Assembly (NCBI GenBank): GCA_037447455.1
Contig: JBBIGQ010000001.1
Coordinates: 124,001-188,000 of the forward strand
Direction of reading: 5' to 3'
Length of the DNA: 64,000 nucleotides
From: BPGX01 sp037447455
GTDB lineage: Bacteria; Bacteroidota; Bacteroidia; B-17B0; Aurantibacillaceae
Below, one piece after another: positions 45,315 through 53,915 of the stretch (position 1 is the first letter of the stretch; every line of letters begins with the position of its first letter). The notes below the pieces were generated by a model that was not told the DNA's origin, did no database searches, and was given only the letters and a program-made list of their open reading frames with translations. The translations under genes and the position numbers were made by a program.

Positions 45315-46767
45315 GTCTGAATCTCTTAATTAATTCATTCACCAATATAGCACTTAAAACAAATAGCATCAAATATCCGCTGAGGAAATATAATAGTTGC
45401 ACAGTATCAATAAGCAAAGAAAACAATATAATAAATAAGAAATTAGATAATGATAAGAACAGAATAAATCTTTTCTTTTCGTTCGAATACCTACGAATAT
45501 TCCACAATGCTAATGAGCCAACAAACCCTGAAAATAGAACAAAATAATAAACACACATCTTAATCCATAATAAAAAATTCATATTTTTATTAAATCTTTC
45601 ATCTTGTAAGTGAATAAATAATAAATATTTTATTTTAATTATCGTAGAAGTTAACCAATATCGAATAGGGCTTTCCTGTCGATAATACTTTAAATACCTC
45701 TGTGATACTGAGTAGATTAGATGTTCCAATGAATCATTCTTTTGTAAAAAGGATTGTCCAATCAGTCGTTTCAAATATAAAATAGAATCCCGATTAATAA
45801 GTCCATTATATGCTTCCGGTGGAATATACCACAAAGCAGTATCTTCCAATCTAATAAACTGAGTATGAATACTTCTTCCTTTGCCATCATACCATTTAAG
45901 TGGATATCCCCAAACAACAAATAATTTTCTTAGTGGTAATAAAGATGGTTTTAAAGGATTATTAAAACCATATTCACTCAATGATAAGGATTTATTAGAC
46001 AGACCATGCGTAGTTTGCACAAGAATAAGATCTTTGAAAGTCAGATAATTTCTTACAACCCAGGCAGATTCTAAAATTAAAAATGGAAACAAAAAGTATA
46101 AAAGTAATTTTGTAGATATCACTAAAGATTTGAAGCGAACAATACTTAAATACAAAACATAAAGAAAAGCAATAATATATATTATTAACAAATAAGGTCT
46201 CAAAAAATAAAGATAAGTAAATAAAATTCCCAATACAAACAAGTTCTTTTGTTCAATCTCTTCTGTACTTATTTTATAAATATAGTAAATTAATATAATC
46301 GTTATGGAAGCAGAAATAGAATAGGGATGCAGTACAAAATCTATTGTCATCCATATTGGTGAACATAAATAAATTAGTAAAAAAATCAATGAAACAAACT
46401 TCAAACAATCTAATTTTTTAAACAACCTCCATAAATAAACTATAGAAAATATTTTTAATGCAATTTGAAAGATGCCTGACAAATACAAAGAAACATAGGA
46501 ATTGAAAAACATTCTGAAAAAACCATACGGAATAAACAACCCCGGCGGTCGCCCTGCATAAGGTTTTCCATAATAACTATAACTACCTGTTTCAGCAAAA
46601 CTATCAAAAGGATATATAAACTCATCAATGTCTGCCGGCCAAAAAAATAAATTTTTGTAAATCACATATTGATAAATTCCAAGTATTGTATAAAACACCA
46701 TACTTCCTAATACAATTAAACCTTCTTCTTTCTGAATATAGTTTTTTATATTACTAAAATTTATCAT
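45307..46767 (-). CDS. GT-C type membrane glycosyltransferase or glycan-modifying membrane protein
   Basis: A 486 aa polytopic protein with about 11 hydrophobic segments. The first extracytoplasmic loop has the acidic PADIDEFIYPFDSF and GRPPGLFIPYGFF, as in dolichol- or polyprenyl-phosphate-sugar dependent GT-C transferases. No closer family is evident. The DNA is very AT-rich. It follows lhgO by seven bases and would use a lipid-linked sugar made by the nearby GT2 (inference). Confidence 0.7.
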   Translation of the reverse strand: MINFSNIKNYIQKEEGLIVLGSMVFYTILGIYQYVIYKNLFFWPADIDEFIYPFDSFAETGSYSYYGKPYAGRPPGLFIPYGFFRMFFNSYVSLYLSGIFQIALKIFSIVYLWRLFKKLDCLKFVSLIFLLIYLCSPIWMTIDFVLHPYSISASITIILIYYIYKISTEEIEQKNLFVLGILFTYLYFLRPYLLIIYIIAFLYVLYLSIVRFKSLVISTKLLLYFLFPFLILESAWVVRNYLTFKDLILVQTTHGLSNKSLSLSEYGFNNPLKPSLLPLRKLFVVWGYPLKWYDGKGRSIHTQFIRLEDTALWYIPPEAYNGLINRDSILYLKRLIGQSFLQKNDSLEHLIYSVSQRYLKYYRQESPIRYWLTSTIIKIKYLLFIHLQDERFNKNMNFLLWIKMCVYYFVLFSGFVGSLALWNIRRYSNEKKRFILFLSLSNFLFIILFSLLIDTVQLLYFLSGYLMLFVLSAILVNELIKRFRHA

Positions 46768-46774
46768 AACAATT

Positions 46775-47989
46775 CTATTTAACTCCCCACCCCTCCATTG
46801 CTTTTTTCACTATTTCTTCTCCGTAAGCTAAACTTGCTGTAGCGGCAGGTGAAGGAGAATTAATCACATGCAATACCCTTCCTTCCGGCACCATATAAAA
46901 ATCATCTAACATATTACCATTAGCGTCTAATGCCATTGCCCGTATCCCGCATCTACTCGGTATGATTTCTTCCATCTTTAAAGAAGGGATTAATTTTTGC
47001 AAGCGTCTTAAGAAAAACTTTTTGCTAAATGCTCCCCTGTATTCATCTATTCCAAACTTCCAGTGCTTCAAAAAAAACTTCCACGTCCCCTTAAAAGAAA
47101 ACGCTTCCATAGTATCTTTCCAACGAAATGCCATTTTAGAATACCCCTCTCTTGCAAAGACAAACACCGCATTCGGACCACATTCTATTCCACCGTGTAT
47201 CATTCTGGTAAAATGCACACCTAAAAATGGAAACTGCGGATTAGGCACCGGATAAATTAAGTTCTTCACTTTATGCTGTGCTTCCGGCGTCAAATCATAA
47301 TAATCCCCTCGAAATCCCACAATAGCTACTTTATTTTGTGTAACTTTTTTCCCAGCCAATCTATCGGCCTGCAAACCCGCACAAACGATCGCATACCGTG
47401 CTGAAATCTCACCTTTATTCGTCCAAATCTTTACAATATTGGTGTCTTGTGTTATTCCAATTGTCTCGGTGCTGAGCAATATCTTATTGAAAGCATTTCT
47501 TTGACTCATCAGTTCAGCCATCTTTCTTGCCGCTGCAGGAAAATCAATAATCCCGGTACACGGCACATAAATCGCCTGAATACCTTCACAATACGGTTCA
47601 ATCTCTTTAATCTTCTGGCTATCCACCATCTCAATGCCTTCCACACCATTGGCCAGTCCGTTTTGAAATACCTTGTTCAATTGCGGCAATTCACTCTCCT
47701 GAGTCGCAACGATAATCTTCCCGCACACATCGTGCGGAATTTTATGTTCTTTCGCAAAAGCTACCAGTTCTCTTCTGCCTTTTACACAATTCACGGCTTT
47801 GTAACTACCCGGCTTATAGTAAATACCTGAGTGTATTACCCCAGAATTTCGCCCCGTTTGATGCTTCGCTAACTGATCCTCTTTTTCTATCAGCACAATT
47901 TTTTTATCCGGATAAAATAACGACATCTTGTATGCCACCGCACATCCAATAATACCGCCACCGATTATGGCTACATCAAATTGCTCCAT
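46775..47989 (-). CDS. lhgO: L-2-hydroxyglutarate oxidase
   Basis: FAD-dependent oxidase converting L-2-hydroxyglutarate to 2-oxoglutarate, feeding electrons to quinone. The 404 aa protein starts with the FAD fold FDVAIIGGGIIGCAVAYKM, then HQTGRNSGVIHSGIYYKPGS and the C-terminal NSPSPAATASLAYGEEI. The frame can open at a TTG at 47998, but the ATG at 47989 gives the standard N-terminus. It lies 11 bases after hisS and directly precedes the glycan cassette. Confidence 0.92.
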   Translation of the reverse strand: MEQFDVAIIGGGIIGCAVAYKMSLFYPDKKIVLIEKEDQLAKHQTGRNSGVIHSGIYYKPGSYKAVNCVKGRRELVAFAKEHKIPHDVCGKIIVATQESELPQLNKVFQNGLANGVEGIEMVDSQKIKEIEPYCEGIQAIYVPCTGIIDFPAAARKMAELMSQRNAFNKILLSTETIGITQDTNIVKIWTNKGEISARYAIVCAGLQADRLAGKKVTQNKVAIVGFRGDYYDLTPEAQHKVKNLIYPVPNPQFPFLGVHFTRMIHGGIECGPNAVFVFAREGYSKMAFRWKDTMEAFSFKGTWKFFLKHWKFGIDEYRGAFSKKFFLRRLQKLIPSLKMEEIIPSRCGIRAMALDANGNMLDDFYMVPEGRVLHVINSPSPAATASLAYGEEIVKKAMEGWGVK

Positions 47990-48000
47990 ACCTTTCAAAT

Positions 48001-49395
48001 TTATTTCATTTGCAAAGAAAGATTCAAGCGTTCAATTAATTCATCTATTCCCAAAACAACCTGCTCTCCATTTTCCATTGATTTTAAACTTAGTTTATTT
48101 TGCTTCCACTCCTCTTCTCCCACAATCACCACATATTTGAATTGCTTTTTATTGGCATATTCCAGCATCTTCTTCATCTTGTCGGGCTGATGATACACTT
48201 CCACACGAATATTTTCTTTTCTTAATGTTTGTGCAATTTTTATTACATACGAAAGCACCACATTTTCAGGATTAAAATATACTATCAACACATCTGCAGG
48301 ACTTGTAGAATAAAGATGCGAAGGGAAAAGTTTCAGTTCTTCCATCACATCATAAATTCTGTCAATGCCAAACGAAATCCCAACGCCACTCACCCCAGGC
48401 AAATCAAAAATACTTGTCAAATCATCGTATCTGCCGCCCCCTAAAATACTTGCTGTCAAACTTCCTGCCTGTGCCTTCGCCTCAAAAATCAAACCCGTAT
48501 AATAATTCAATCCCCTTGCCAAATTTAAATCCCACTCTAATTGAATAGCCATTTCATTTTGCGGTATTAATCCAAATACTATTTCCAGATCCTCTATTGC
48601 TTTTTGAATATCTGTCTGTACAATCGTTTTTAATTGACTCAATTTTTCCGGATTGGTTCCCTTCACCAACAAGCATTCAAAAAGTGTATTTATCTTCTCA
48701 TCTTCAATGCCCAGTTCGCTCAGTCCTTTCTTTACATTATCTATTCCAATTTTTTCTAACTTATCTATCCACACGATAATCTCACTTGCTAATGAATCAC
48801 ATCCTGCATAATTAATAATACCCGACAAAATCTTCCTGTGATTAACTTTCAAAGTAACCGGCAATTTTAATTTTGAAAACACATCATTCATCAACAAGAT
48901 AAGTTCCGCTTCCATCAACAGCGAAGAAGTACCAACAATATCCGCATCACATTGTACAAATTCTCTGTATCGCCCTTTTTGTGGTTTATCGGCTCTCCAT
49001 ACCGGCTGTATTTGATACCGTTTAAACGGAAAAGTAATGGTATGCCTGTATTGAGAAACATATCTTGCAAAAGGCACTGTCAAATCATAACGCAAAGCAC
49101 GTTCCGTAATGAGTTCACTATTGTACGGTTTTTCCAACATCTTTTCAAACTCCGCACGCAATTTATCTTTTTCCTTACTCTCATCTAAACGAGAATTCAA
49201 AATCTTAAATAACAACTGATCTCCTTCTTCTCCATATTTTCCGGTCAGAGTAGACAAATTCTCTATTGCCGGCGTTTCAATTGGCACAAAACCATACCGC
49301 TCAAAATACGCACGAATGGTATGAATGATATAATTCCTTTTTTTCACCTCTACCGGCGAAAAATCTCTCGTACCTCTCGCATTCTGTGCTTTCAT
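48001..49395 (-). CDS. hisS: Histidyl-tRNA synthetase
   Basis: Class II aminoacyl-tRNA synthetase. The 464 aa chain begins NARGTRDFSPVE, then motif 2 (FKRYQIQPVWRADKPQKGRYREFVQCDAD region). The histidine-specific ARGLNYYTGLIFE and GGRYDDL come next, and an anticodon-binding domain fills the last 100 residues. It overlaps the upstream kinase gene by four bases (ATGA). Confidence 0.97.
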   Translation of the reverse strand: MKAQNARGTRDFSPVEVKKRNYIIHTIRAYFERYGFVPIETPAIENLSTLTGKYGEEGDQLLFKILNSRLDESKEKDKLRAEFEKMLEKPYNSELITERALRYDLTVPFARYVSQYRHTITFPFKRYQIQPVWRADKPQKGRYREFVQCDADIVGTSSLLMEAELILLMNDVFSKLKLPVTLKVNHRKILSGIINYAGCDSLASEIIVWIDKLEKIGIDNVKKGLSELGIEDEKINTLFECLLVKGTNPEKLSQLKTIVQTDIQKAIEDLEIVFGLIPQNEMAIQLEWDLNLARGLNYYTGLIFEAKAQAGSLTASILGGGRYDDLTSIFDLPGVSGVGISFGIDRIYDVMEELKLFPSHLYSTSPADVLIVYFNPENVVLSYVIKIAQTLRKENIRVEVYHQPDKMKKMLEYANKKQFKYVVIVGEEEWKQNKLSLKSMENGEQVVLGIDELIERLNLSLQMK

Positions 49396-50327
49396 ACCTT
49401 TTCAGTTTCCAGTTTCATTTCAAAACTACTCAGTTTTACAAACTCCTGAATACGCTGGTGTATTTGTATCTGAGTCAGATTTTGCAGTCCTTCTGTTCCA
49501 AACTTTTCCACTGTAAAACTTGCCATCGCCGACCCTACAATAATTGCCCTCTTCAAATTCTCAAACGACAAATCTTTTGTCCGTGCCAGATATCCAATCA
49601 TTCCGCCGGCAAAACTATCGCCCGCTCCCGTTGGATCAAACACCTCTTCTAATGGCAAGGCCGGTGCAAAAAACACTTCATTTTCCTTAAACAACAAAGC
49701 TCCATGCTCACCTTTTTTAATAATCAAAATTTTAGGTCCCATCTTCAAGATCTGCAAAGCCGCCTTTTTCAACGAATACGTATTCATCAGCAATCGTGCC
49801 TCTTCATCATTAATCGTTAGTATATCCACTTCCTTCAACACCTTTAGCAAATCTTCCAGGGCCGTTTGCATCCAGAAATTCATCGTATCCATCATTACCA
49901 ACTTTGGCCGCTTGTTTAATTGCTTCAACACCTTCATCTGCAACGAAGGCATTAAATTCCCTAACATCACAAAATCCGCTTCTTTTACTTTTTCCGGAAC
50001 GATTGGATCAAAATCCGACAATACATTTAGTTGCGTATCCAGTGTATCCCTTGAATTCATATCAATGTGGTACTTTCCTTTCCAAAAAAACGACTTCTGT
50101 CCTTGTTTTACTTGTAAACCCTTTAAATCCACACCTTTTGACCGCAATAATTCCAGAAAATTCTGGTCATAGTCATCTCCAATTACCGATACCAGATGAA
50201 TGTTAGGATAATAATAAGACGCAGCCAGAGAAATAAAACTTGCTGCCCCACCTACAATCTTGTCCGTCTTGCCAAATGGCGTTTCTATTGCATCGTACGC
50301 CACCGTTCCTATGACTAATAAACTCAT
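49392..50327 (-). CDS. PfkB family carbohydrate/nucleoside kinase
   Basis: Ribokinase-like ATP-dependent kinase, 311 aa. The PfkB signatures are visible: KIVGGAASFISLAA near residue 30 and FDPTGAGDSFAGGMIGYL near residue 240 with the catalytic Asp. The ATG at 50327 is preferred to one at 50384 because a TAnnTTTG promoter element lies at 50339-50346 between them and family proteins start close to LLVIGTVAYD. Substrate (sugar, adenosine or other) cannot be told. Likely first gene of the run through hisS, lhgO and the glycan cassette. Confidence 0.88.
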   Translation of the reverse strand: MSLLVIGTVAYDAIETPFGKTDKIVGGAASFISLAASYYYPNIHLVSVIGDDYDQNFLELLRSKGVDLKGLQVKQGQKSFFWKGKYHIDMNSRDTLDTQLNVLSDFDPIVPEKVKEADFVMLGNLMPSLQMKVLKQLNKRPKLVMMDTMNFWMQTALEDLLKVLKEVDILTINDEEARLLMNTYSLKKAALQILKMGPKILIIKKGEHGALLFKENEVFFAPALPLEEVFDPTGAGDSFAGGMIGYLARTKDLSFENLKRAIIVGSAMASFTVEKFGTEGLQNLTQIQIHQRIQEFVKLSSFEMKLETEKV

Positions 50328-50338
50328 AATTTTTTTGG

Positions 50339-50346
50339 CAAATGTA
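50339..50346 (-). promoter_or_regulatory. -7 promoter element of the pfkB-hisS-lhgO run
   Basis: On the minus strand TACATTTG matches TAnnTTTG perfectly, 11 bases before the kinase ATG at 50327. No clear -33 TTG was seen at the usual distance. It decides the start codon chosen for the kinase. Confidence 0.5.
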
Positions 50347-50745
50347 TTATTTATTTTATTGGCTATAAAACTTTTGTGATACACCCAAAATAACCTATAA
50401 CCGCGAAGCAGTCAAACTGAAAGATGAGAGACATTCAGGTAAACAGCAATAAAACACTCCCACCTTCCGATTTATCAGAACAAATTTTACTACCTCCCTT
50501 TCTTCCACTTTGTGGAAGGCCTACTTTACTCTAAAAAGTAACATAGAAAAAATAATTATTATTTAGTATTTAGGAAAAAATCAAAAGAAGCTAAGTAGTA
50601 AAAAAAAATCACAAATGTCTATTATTTTATCATTGTCATTTTTTATATACTTAATTTTTGAAAAAGTAAAATTCAAAAAACATTCTCCACCAAACTATTC
50701 TAAACCATGACGCACCAATACTCTACTCAACGACCACTCATATTC
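50347..50745. other. Intergenic region at the left edge of the accessory island
   Basis: About 400 bases without a gene. The only structure noted is a perfect hairpin CTTCCAC-TTT-GTGGAAG at 50502-50518, in a CTCCC-rich context similar to the element at 56783-56813. The rest is AT-rich and unstructured to the eye. Confidence 0.4.
50502..50518. repeat. Hairpin element, copy 1
   Basis: Seven-base perfect stem (CTTCCAC/GTGGAAG) with a TTT loop, preceded by CCTCCCTT. A related but looser element, also with CCTCCCTT and TTCCA/TGGAA, lies at 56783-56813 at the other end of the accessory island. It could be a terminator for the minus-strand operon ending at 50746 or a dispersed intergenic repeat. 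Confidence 0.45.
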
Positions 50746-50804
50746 TCACTCTTTCTTTATCACCAAGGGCTTTACCACGATTATTCCACTGGTAAAGTAA
50801 ACCT

Positions 50805-52544
50805 TCACATAATACATCCCTTCTGTATAGCCCGATAATCTTGTATTGCTGCCTTCGGCAACTCTACCACCTGACCCAACACATTCACCAACTCAATCTT
50901 ACTCAAATCATACCAATCTTCTTCATTCACACTGATGAAAAACTTATCAGAAGCAGGATTCGGGAAAAGTTGCAAGGCACCATTATCTGTCTCAGAAACC
51001 AATTGCCCATTCCTTCCTGGATAGGAGTAGATTGCTGCTAAACTATCTTGTTCAAAGTAATCAATAGGAAGCACTGGAAAATTTTTGTTTTCACCTGAAA
51101 GACGTTGAGAAAAATTAGAGATACCATATTGATTACAATCAATAATTTCCGCTCTTAAGAACGTTCCTTCTTCAAATATAGTTTCACTTAAAAAAGCAAT
51201 TTCTTCAGTCGCCAAAATATGTGTAGGAAATTCGTGCCAGTTATTAGATGACTTGGGCGATTCATTGACATAAGTATTAGCACTGACACCATTGCTTATT
51301 TTAATTTTTCGCCCACTCAAAAAATTAGTACCTCCTGTTATGCTTCTGTATTGTGATTCATTTAATACCGTATAATCACTATTACACTTTACAGGTTGAT
51401 AAATAACCAGATAATCAATTTTTGCTACTCTTGCATCGAAACTAAAATTATCCCAATTATTGATAGCACCATCATACGCACTCTGAGAACACTTCCCTTT
51501 ATCGGGTGGCTCCTGAGAATTTACCTGGCAAGTAATCAAAACTTGTTGTGCTCTGTGTGGAAAATAAACATCCTTATATACCCAATTCCAAACATTACAC
51601 CACCAACCAAATGGTCCTTCCACCAAACATTCTGGTTCATACATCATATTATAACATGATTTTATAGGGTAATATGGTCTAGAAATGTCACAAAGATCCA
51701 AACTAAGAAAATTAGTTGCAGAAAATTTAGTTGCAATACCACGAGACACATAATCCGTTTGAAATTCTATTCTATAATCTGTCCAATAACCCCCAAAAAT
51801 ATGGTAGTTATTAAAATAATTATTACCCATATCTATATGGGCATATCTGCTACAAAAATTACTTCCATCAGGTTCTTTATTCAGTATATTCATTCGCATC
51901 CAGGAATACCTACCACCTTTATTACATATCGCGTTATCACTTGATGGACAATTATCAAAAAACTCACACCAATCGATTTCTTCGTAATCATGATTGGCAA
52001 AAGAACCATAATGCGTCCAAAATGCTAACCACATATAAATATTGTTCGGAAATTTGATATGCGCAATATAAATGCCCAATCGCGTTTTATAGAGAGAACG
52101 CAACACCGCCCCTGTTAATTCGTACGTGCCTGACCCTACCGAAACATGTTGCTTTTTGTTTTCTAATATCAACTCCCCATTCTGACAATAAAAATTACCA
52201 TTCGCTATTCCTCCTCCCATCCAGGTTTTTTTCGTCCCACCTCCTTCATTGTCTGTCCATTCCATCTTATAGGAATAATTATTCAACATCTCTTCTGTAT
52301 TATTAAATTCCTCATAAATCACCGGATACCATACATCCCCATACACACAGGCATCCGGACTCTCATTACCTACTTTTACATAATCTACACATGTCCTCGG
52401 TTCATATAGTTTATTTTTTTCATAGTCATAGGTGTAAGAACCCGCGTTATTTCCCACCCTTCCTAACCAAAGTGACAATGGCGGCAATTGACAAAACATA
52501 TTACTCATATAAATCAGTATTAATATTAAATACGTGCTTCTCAT
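50805..52544 (-). CDS. GH16-like secreted protein, type IX sorting tail shifted out of frame
   Basis: A 579 aa exported protein with a signal peptide (MRSTYLILILIYMSNMFCQ). The central region resembles a family 16 glycoside hydrolase: YEEIDWCEFF fits the EIDxxE catalytic pattern of laminarinases and agarases, in a concanavalin-like context (residues about 70-330). The C-terminus starts a type IX sorting domain (LQLFPNPASDKFFISV) but runs into unrelated residues. Supplying one base near 50856 restores EGSNTRLSGYTEGMYYVKV and a proper tail to a stop at 50746-50748. As read, the protein would lack a working sorting signal. Its ATG overlaps the upstream gene's stop (ATGA). Confidence 0.72.
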   Translation of the reverse strand: MRSTYLILILIYMSNMFCQLPPLSLWLGRVGNNAGSYTYDYEKNKLYEPRTCVDYVKVGNESPDACVYGDVWYPVIYEEFNNTEEMLNNYSYKMEWTDNEGGGTKKTWMGGGIANGNFYCQNGELILENKKQHVSVGSGTYELTGAVLRSLYKTRLGIYIAHIKFPNNIYMWLAFWTHYGSFANHDYEEIDWCEFFDNCPSSDNAICNKGGRYSWMRMNILNKEPDGSNFCSRYAHIDMGNNYFNNYHIFGGYWTDYRIEFQTDYVSRGIATKFSATNFLSLDLCDISRPYYPIKSCYNMMYEPECLVEGPFGWWCNVWNWVYKDVYFPHRAQQVLITCQVNSQEPPDKGKCSQSAYDGAINNWDNFSFDARVAKIDYLVIYQPVKCNSDYTVLNESQYRSITGGTNFLSGRKIKISNGVSANTYVNESPKSSNNWHEFPTHILATEEIAFLSETIFEEGTFLRAEIIDCNQYGISNFSQRLSGENKNFPVLPIDYFEQDSLAAIYSYPGRNGQLVSETDNGALQLFPNPASDKFFISVNEEDWYDLSKIELVNVLGQVVELPKAAIQDYRAIQKGCIM

Positions 52545-52771
52545 GGTTGTTTTTTCTTTTTATTATTTATTAAGTAATTTACGGATAATCCGATTTGTCT
52601 CATAGCACCTTCTATTGTAACACGATTATCAAAATTTACAAGTCCCATTGCATATTCAGCCGATGGCTCTCTTCCATGTAAATAAAAATAAACGCTCGCG
52701 TACCATCTCTCATTTAAACGCATACCAACATCCCCGTAAAGCGATAATGTGGAAAATACAAATCTACCCAC
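52541..52771 (-). pseudogene. C-terminal part of a frameshifted outer membrane protein
   Basis: A 76-codon frame that continues the protein begun at 53379. It includes FSTLSLYGDVGMRLNERWYASVYFYLHG and ends NYLINNKKKKQP. The two frames overlap, and inserting one G in the GGGG run (minus strand, bases 52773-52776) fuses them into a barrel-like protein of about 280 residues. It has no natural start of its own; the GTG at 52771 is incidental. Confidence 0.7.
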
Positions 52772-53379
52772 ACCCCAGTAATGTTATATGGATTACTCTT
52801 AATTTCTATTCCGCCCATTGTTTTAACAATTTTAAGAGGTTTTAAAATAAAAAAATACGTTGCTCCTACAAAAATATGGCTCAATAATGATGAACCCCAT
52901 AAGACCGAAAAATTCCATTTTTTATTTTTATACCTGTTGGAATATCCATACCAAAAGTAATTATAGCTGGTTTCACTAGCATAACCACCCCTAATAATTA
53001 CTAAATCTTTTGATATTGAAAATAACGCAAGACTATAAGACAAACGAAAAATAAAGCCACGATACTGAATATCCATATTTGTAAACCATGAGGTCATCCA
53101 ATAATGATATGTCTTATCTTCTCGTACATTAGAAAAACTATTCGGATCCTTTTGATAAATATCCAAATACTCATCTCTTGCCTCCTCAGATAATTTCACA
53201 AAAGATAAAACAGATGCTCCTATTCCACTTCCAAAATAAAACTTTACTCCTTTTTGAATGGAGTGGTGAGTATTAACTAAACTGTCTCCTTGTTGCGCCA
53301 TCATTAAATTTTTACCTAACCACCACACCAACAGCATTCCTATTAAAAATAACTTTTTCATAAATACTCTTTTTTTCAT
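52714..53379 (-). CDS. Putative outer membrane protein, N-terminal part (frameshifted)
   Basis: An exported protein of unknown function, 221 codons before the stop. Signal peptide KKLFLIGMLLVWWLGKNLMMAQ, then alternating aromatic strands (GVKFYFGSGIGAS, WNFSVLWGSSLLSH, YFFILKPLKI), which suggest a beta barrel. The natural sequence leaves this frame near 52773 and continues in the 52541-52771 frame. Its ATG overlaps the stop of the gene upstream, making it the middle member of a coupled three-gene operon. I recognise no family. Confidence 0.65.
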   Translation of the reverse strand: MKKRVFMKKLFLIGMLLVWWLGKNLMMAQQGDSLVNTHHSIQKGVKFYFGSGIGASVLSFVKLSEEARDEYLDIYQKDPNSFSNVREDKTYHYWMTSWFTNMDIQYRGFIFRLSYSLALFSISKDLVIIRGGYASETSYNYFWYGYSNRYKNKKWNFSVLWGSSLLSHIFVGATYFFILKPLKIVKTMGGIEIKSNPYNITGVWVDLYFPHYRFTGMLVCV

Positions 53380-53915
53380 CTTGTTCTTTTCAACACCTCA
53401 TTCTCCTTCTTCAATTCTATCATCATCAAATACAAATCCTCTACTTTCTCTAACAACTTCACATTCATCTCATGCACACCATACCCCTTCTCTTTAATCT
53501 CGCTTTCAGAAGGAATGCCCGGCAAGTGCTTGTGTTCCTTCACATACGCCTCTATTTCCTCTAACGTCTTCAAACTCACCTCCCTTTCAAATACCTTATC
53601 CGCCCATGTCGTCGGCTTCAATACATAAAACGACTTCGCCGCCGCCTTCCCTGCTACCTGCAATAGTGCATCGCTATTCGTTCCAACCACTTGCTGGCTC
53701 CCTATCACCACCTTCCCATTCCCATAAACTTTGAACACATCTGTCGTCCCATCATTCAATGCAAACATCGCCATATTCGCCCCAGCAATCTTTATCCACA
53801 TCCGCCCATCCGCATACACTCTGAAATATACCACCCCCGTATCACTCACACTACTGCTCATAAATTTTCCAATACTCAACATCGGCTCCACTACATTCAA
53901 ACTCCTTATCTTCAC
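53376..53915 (-). pseudogene. C-terminal part of a frameshifted fibre-like surface protein
   Basis: A 179-codon frame continuing the 54655-53912 protein. It has short repeated beta segments ending in FRVYADGRMWIKIAG and FKVYGNGKVVIG. The tail-fibre-type C-terminal module common in Bacteroidota follows: AKSFYVLKPTTWADKVFERE, then LEEIEAYVKEHKHLPGIPSE and a coiled-coil end (MNVKLLEKVEDLYLMMIELK). Adding one G at 53915-53916 (minus-strand GG to GGG) joins EVFGDGR directly to VKIRSLNVVEP, matching the internal repeat pattern. The GTG at 53915 is not a natural start. Confidence 0.75.

Noticed and set aside
47447..47830. 127-codon + strand frame inside lhgO
   Set aside because: Antisense shadow of a well-recognised oxidase gene.
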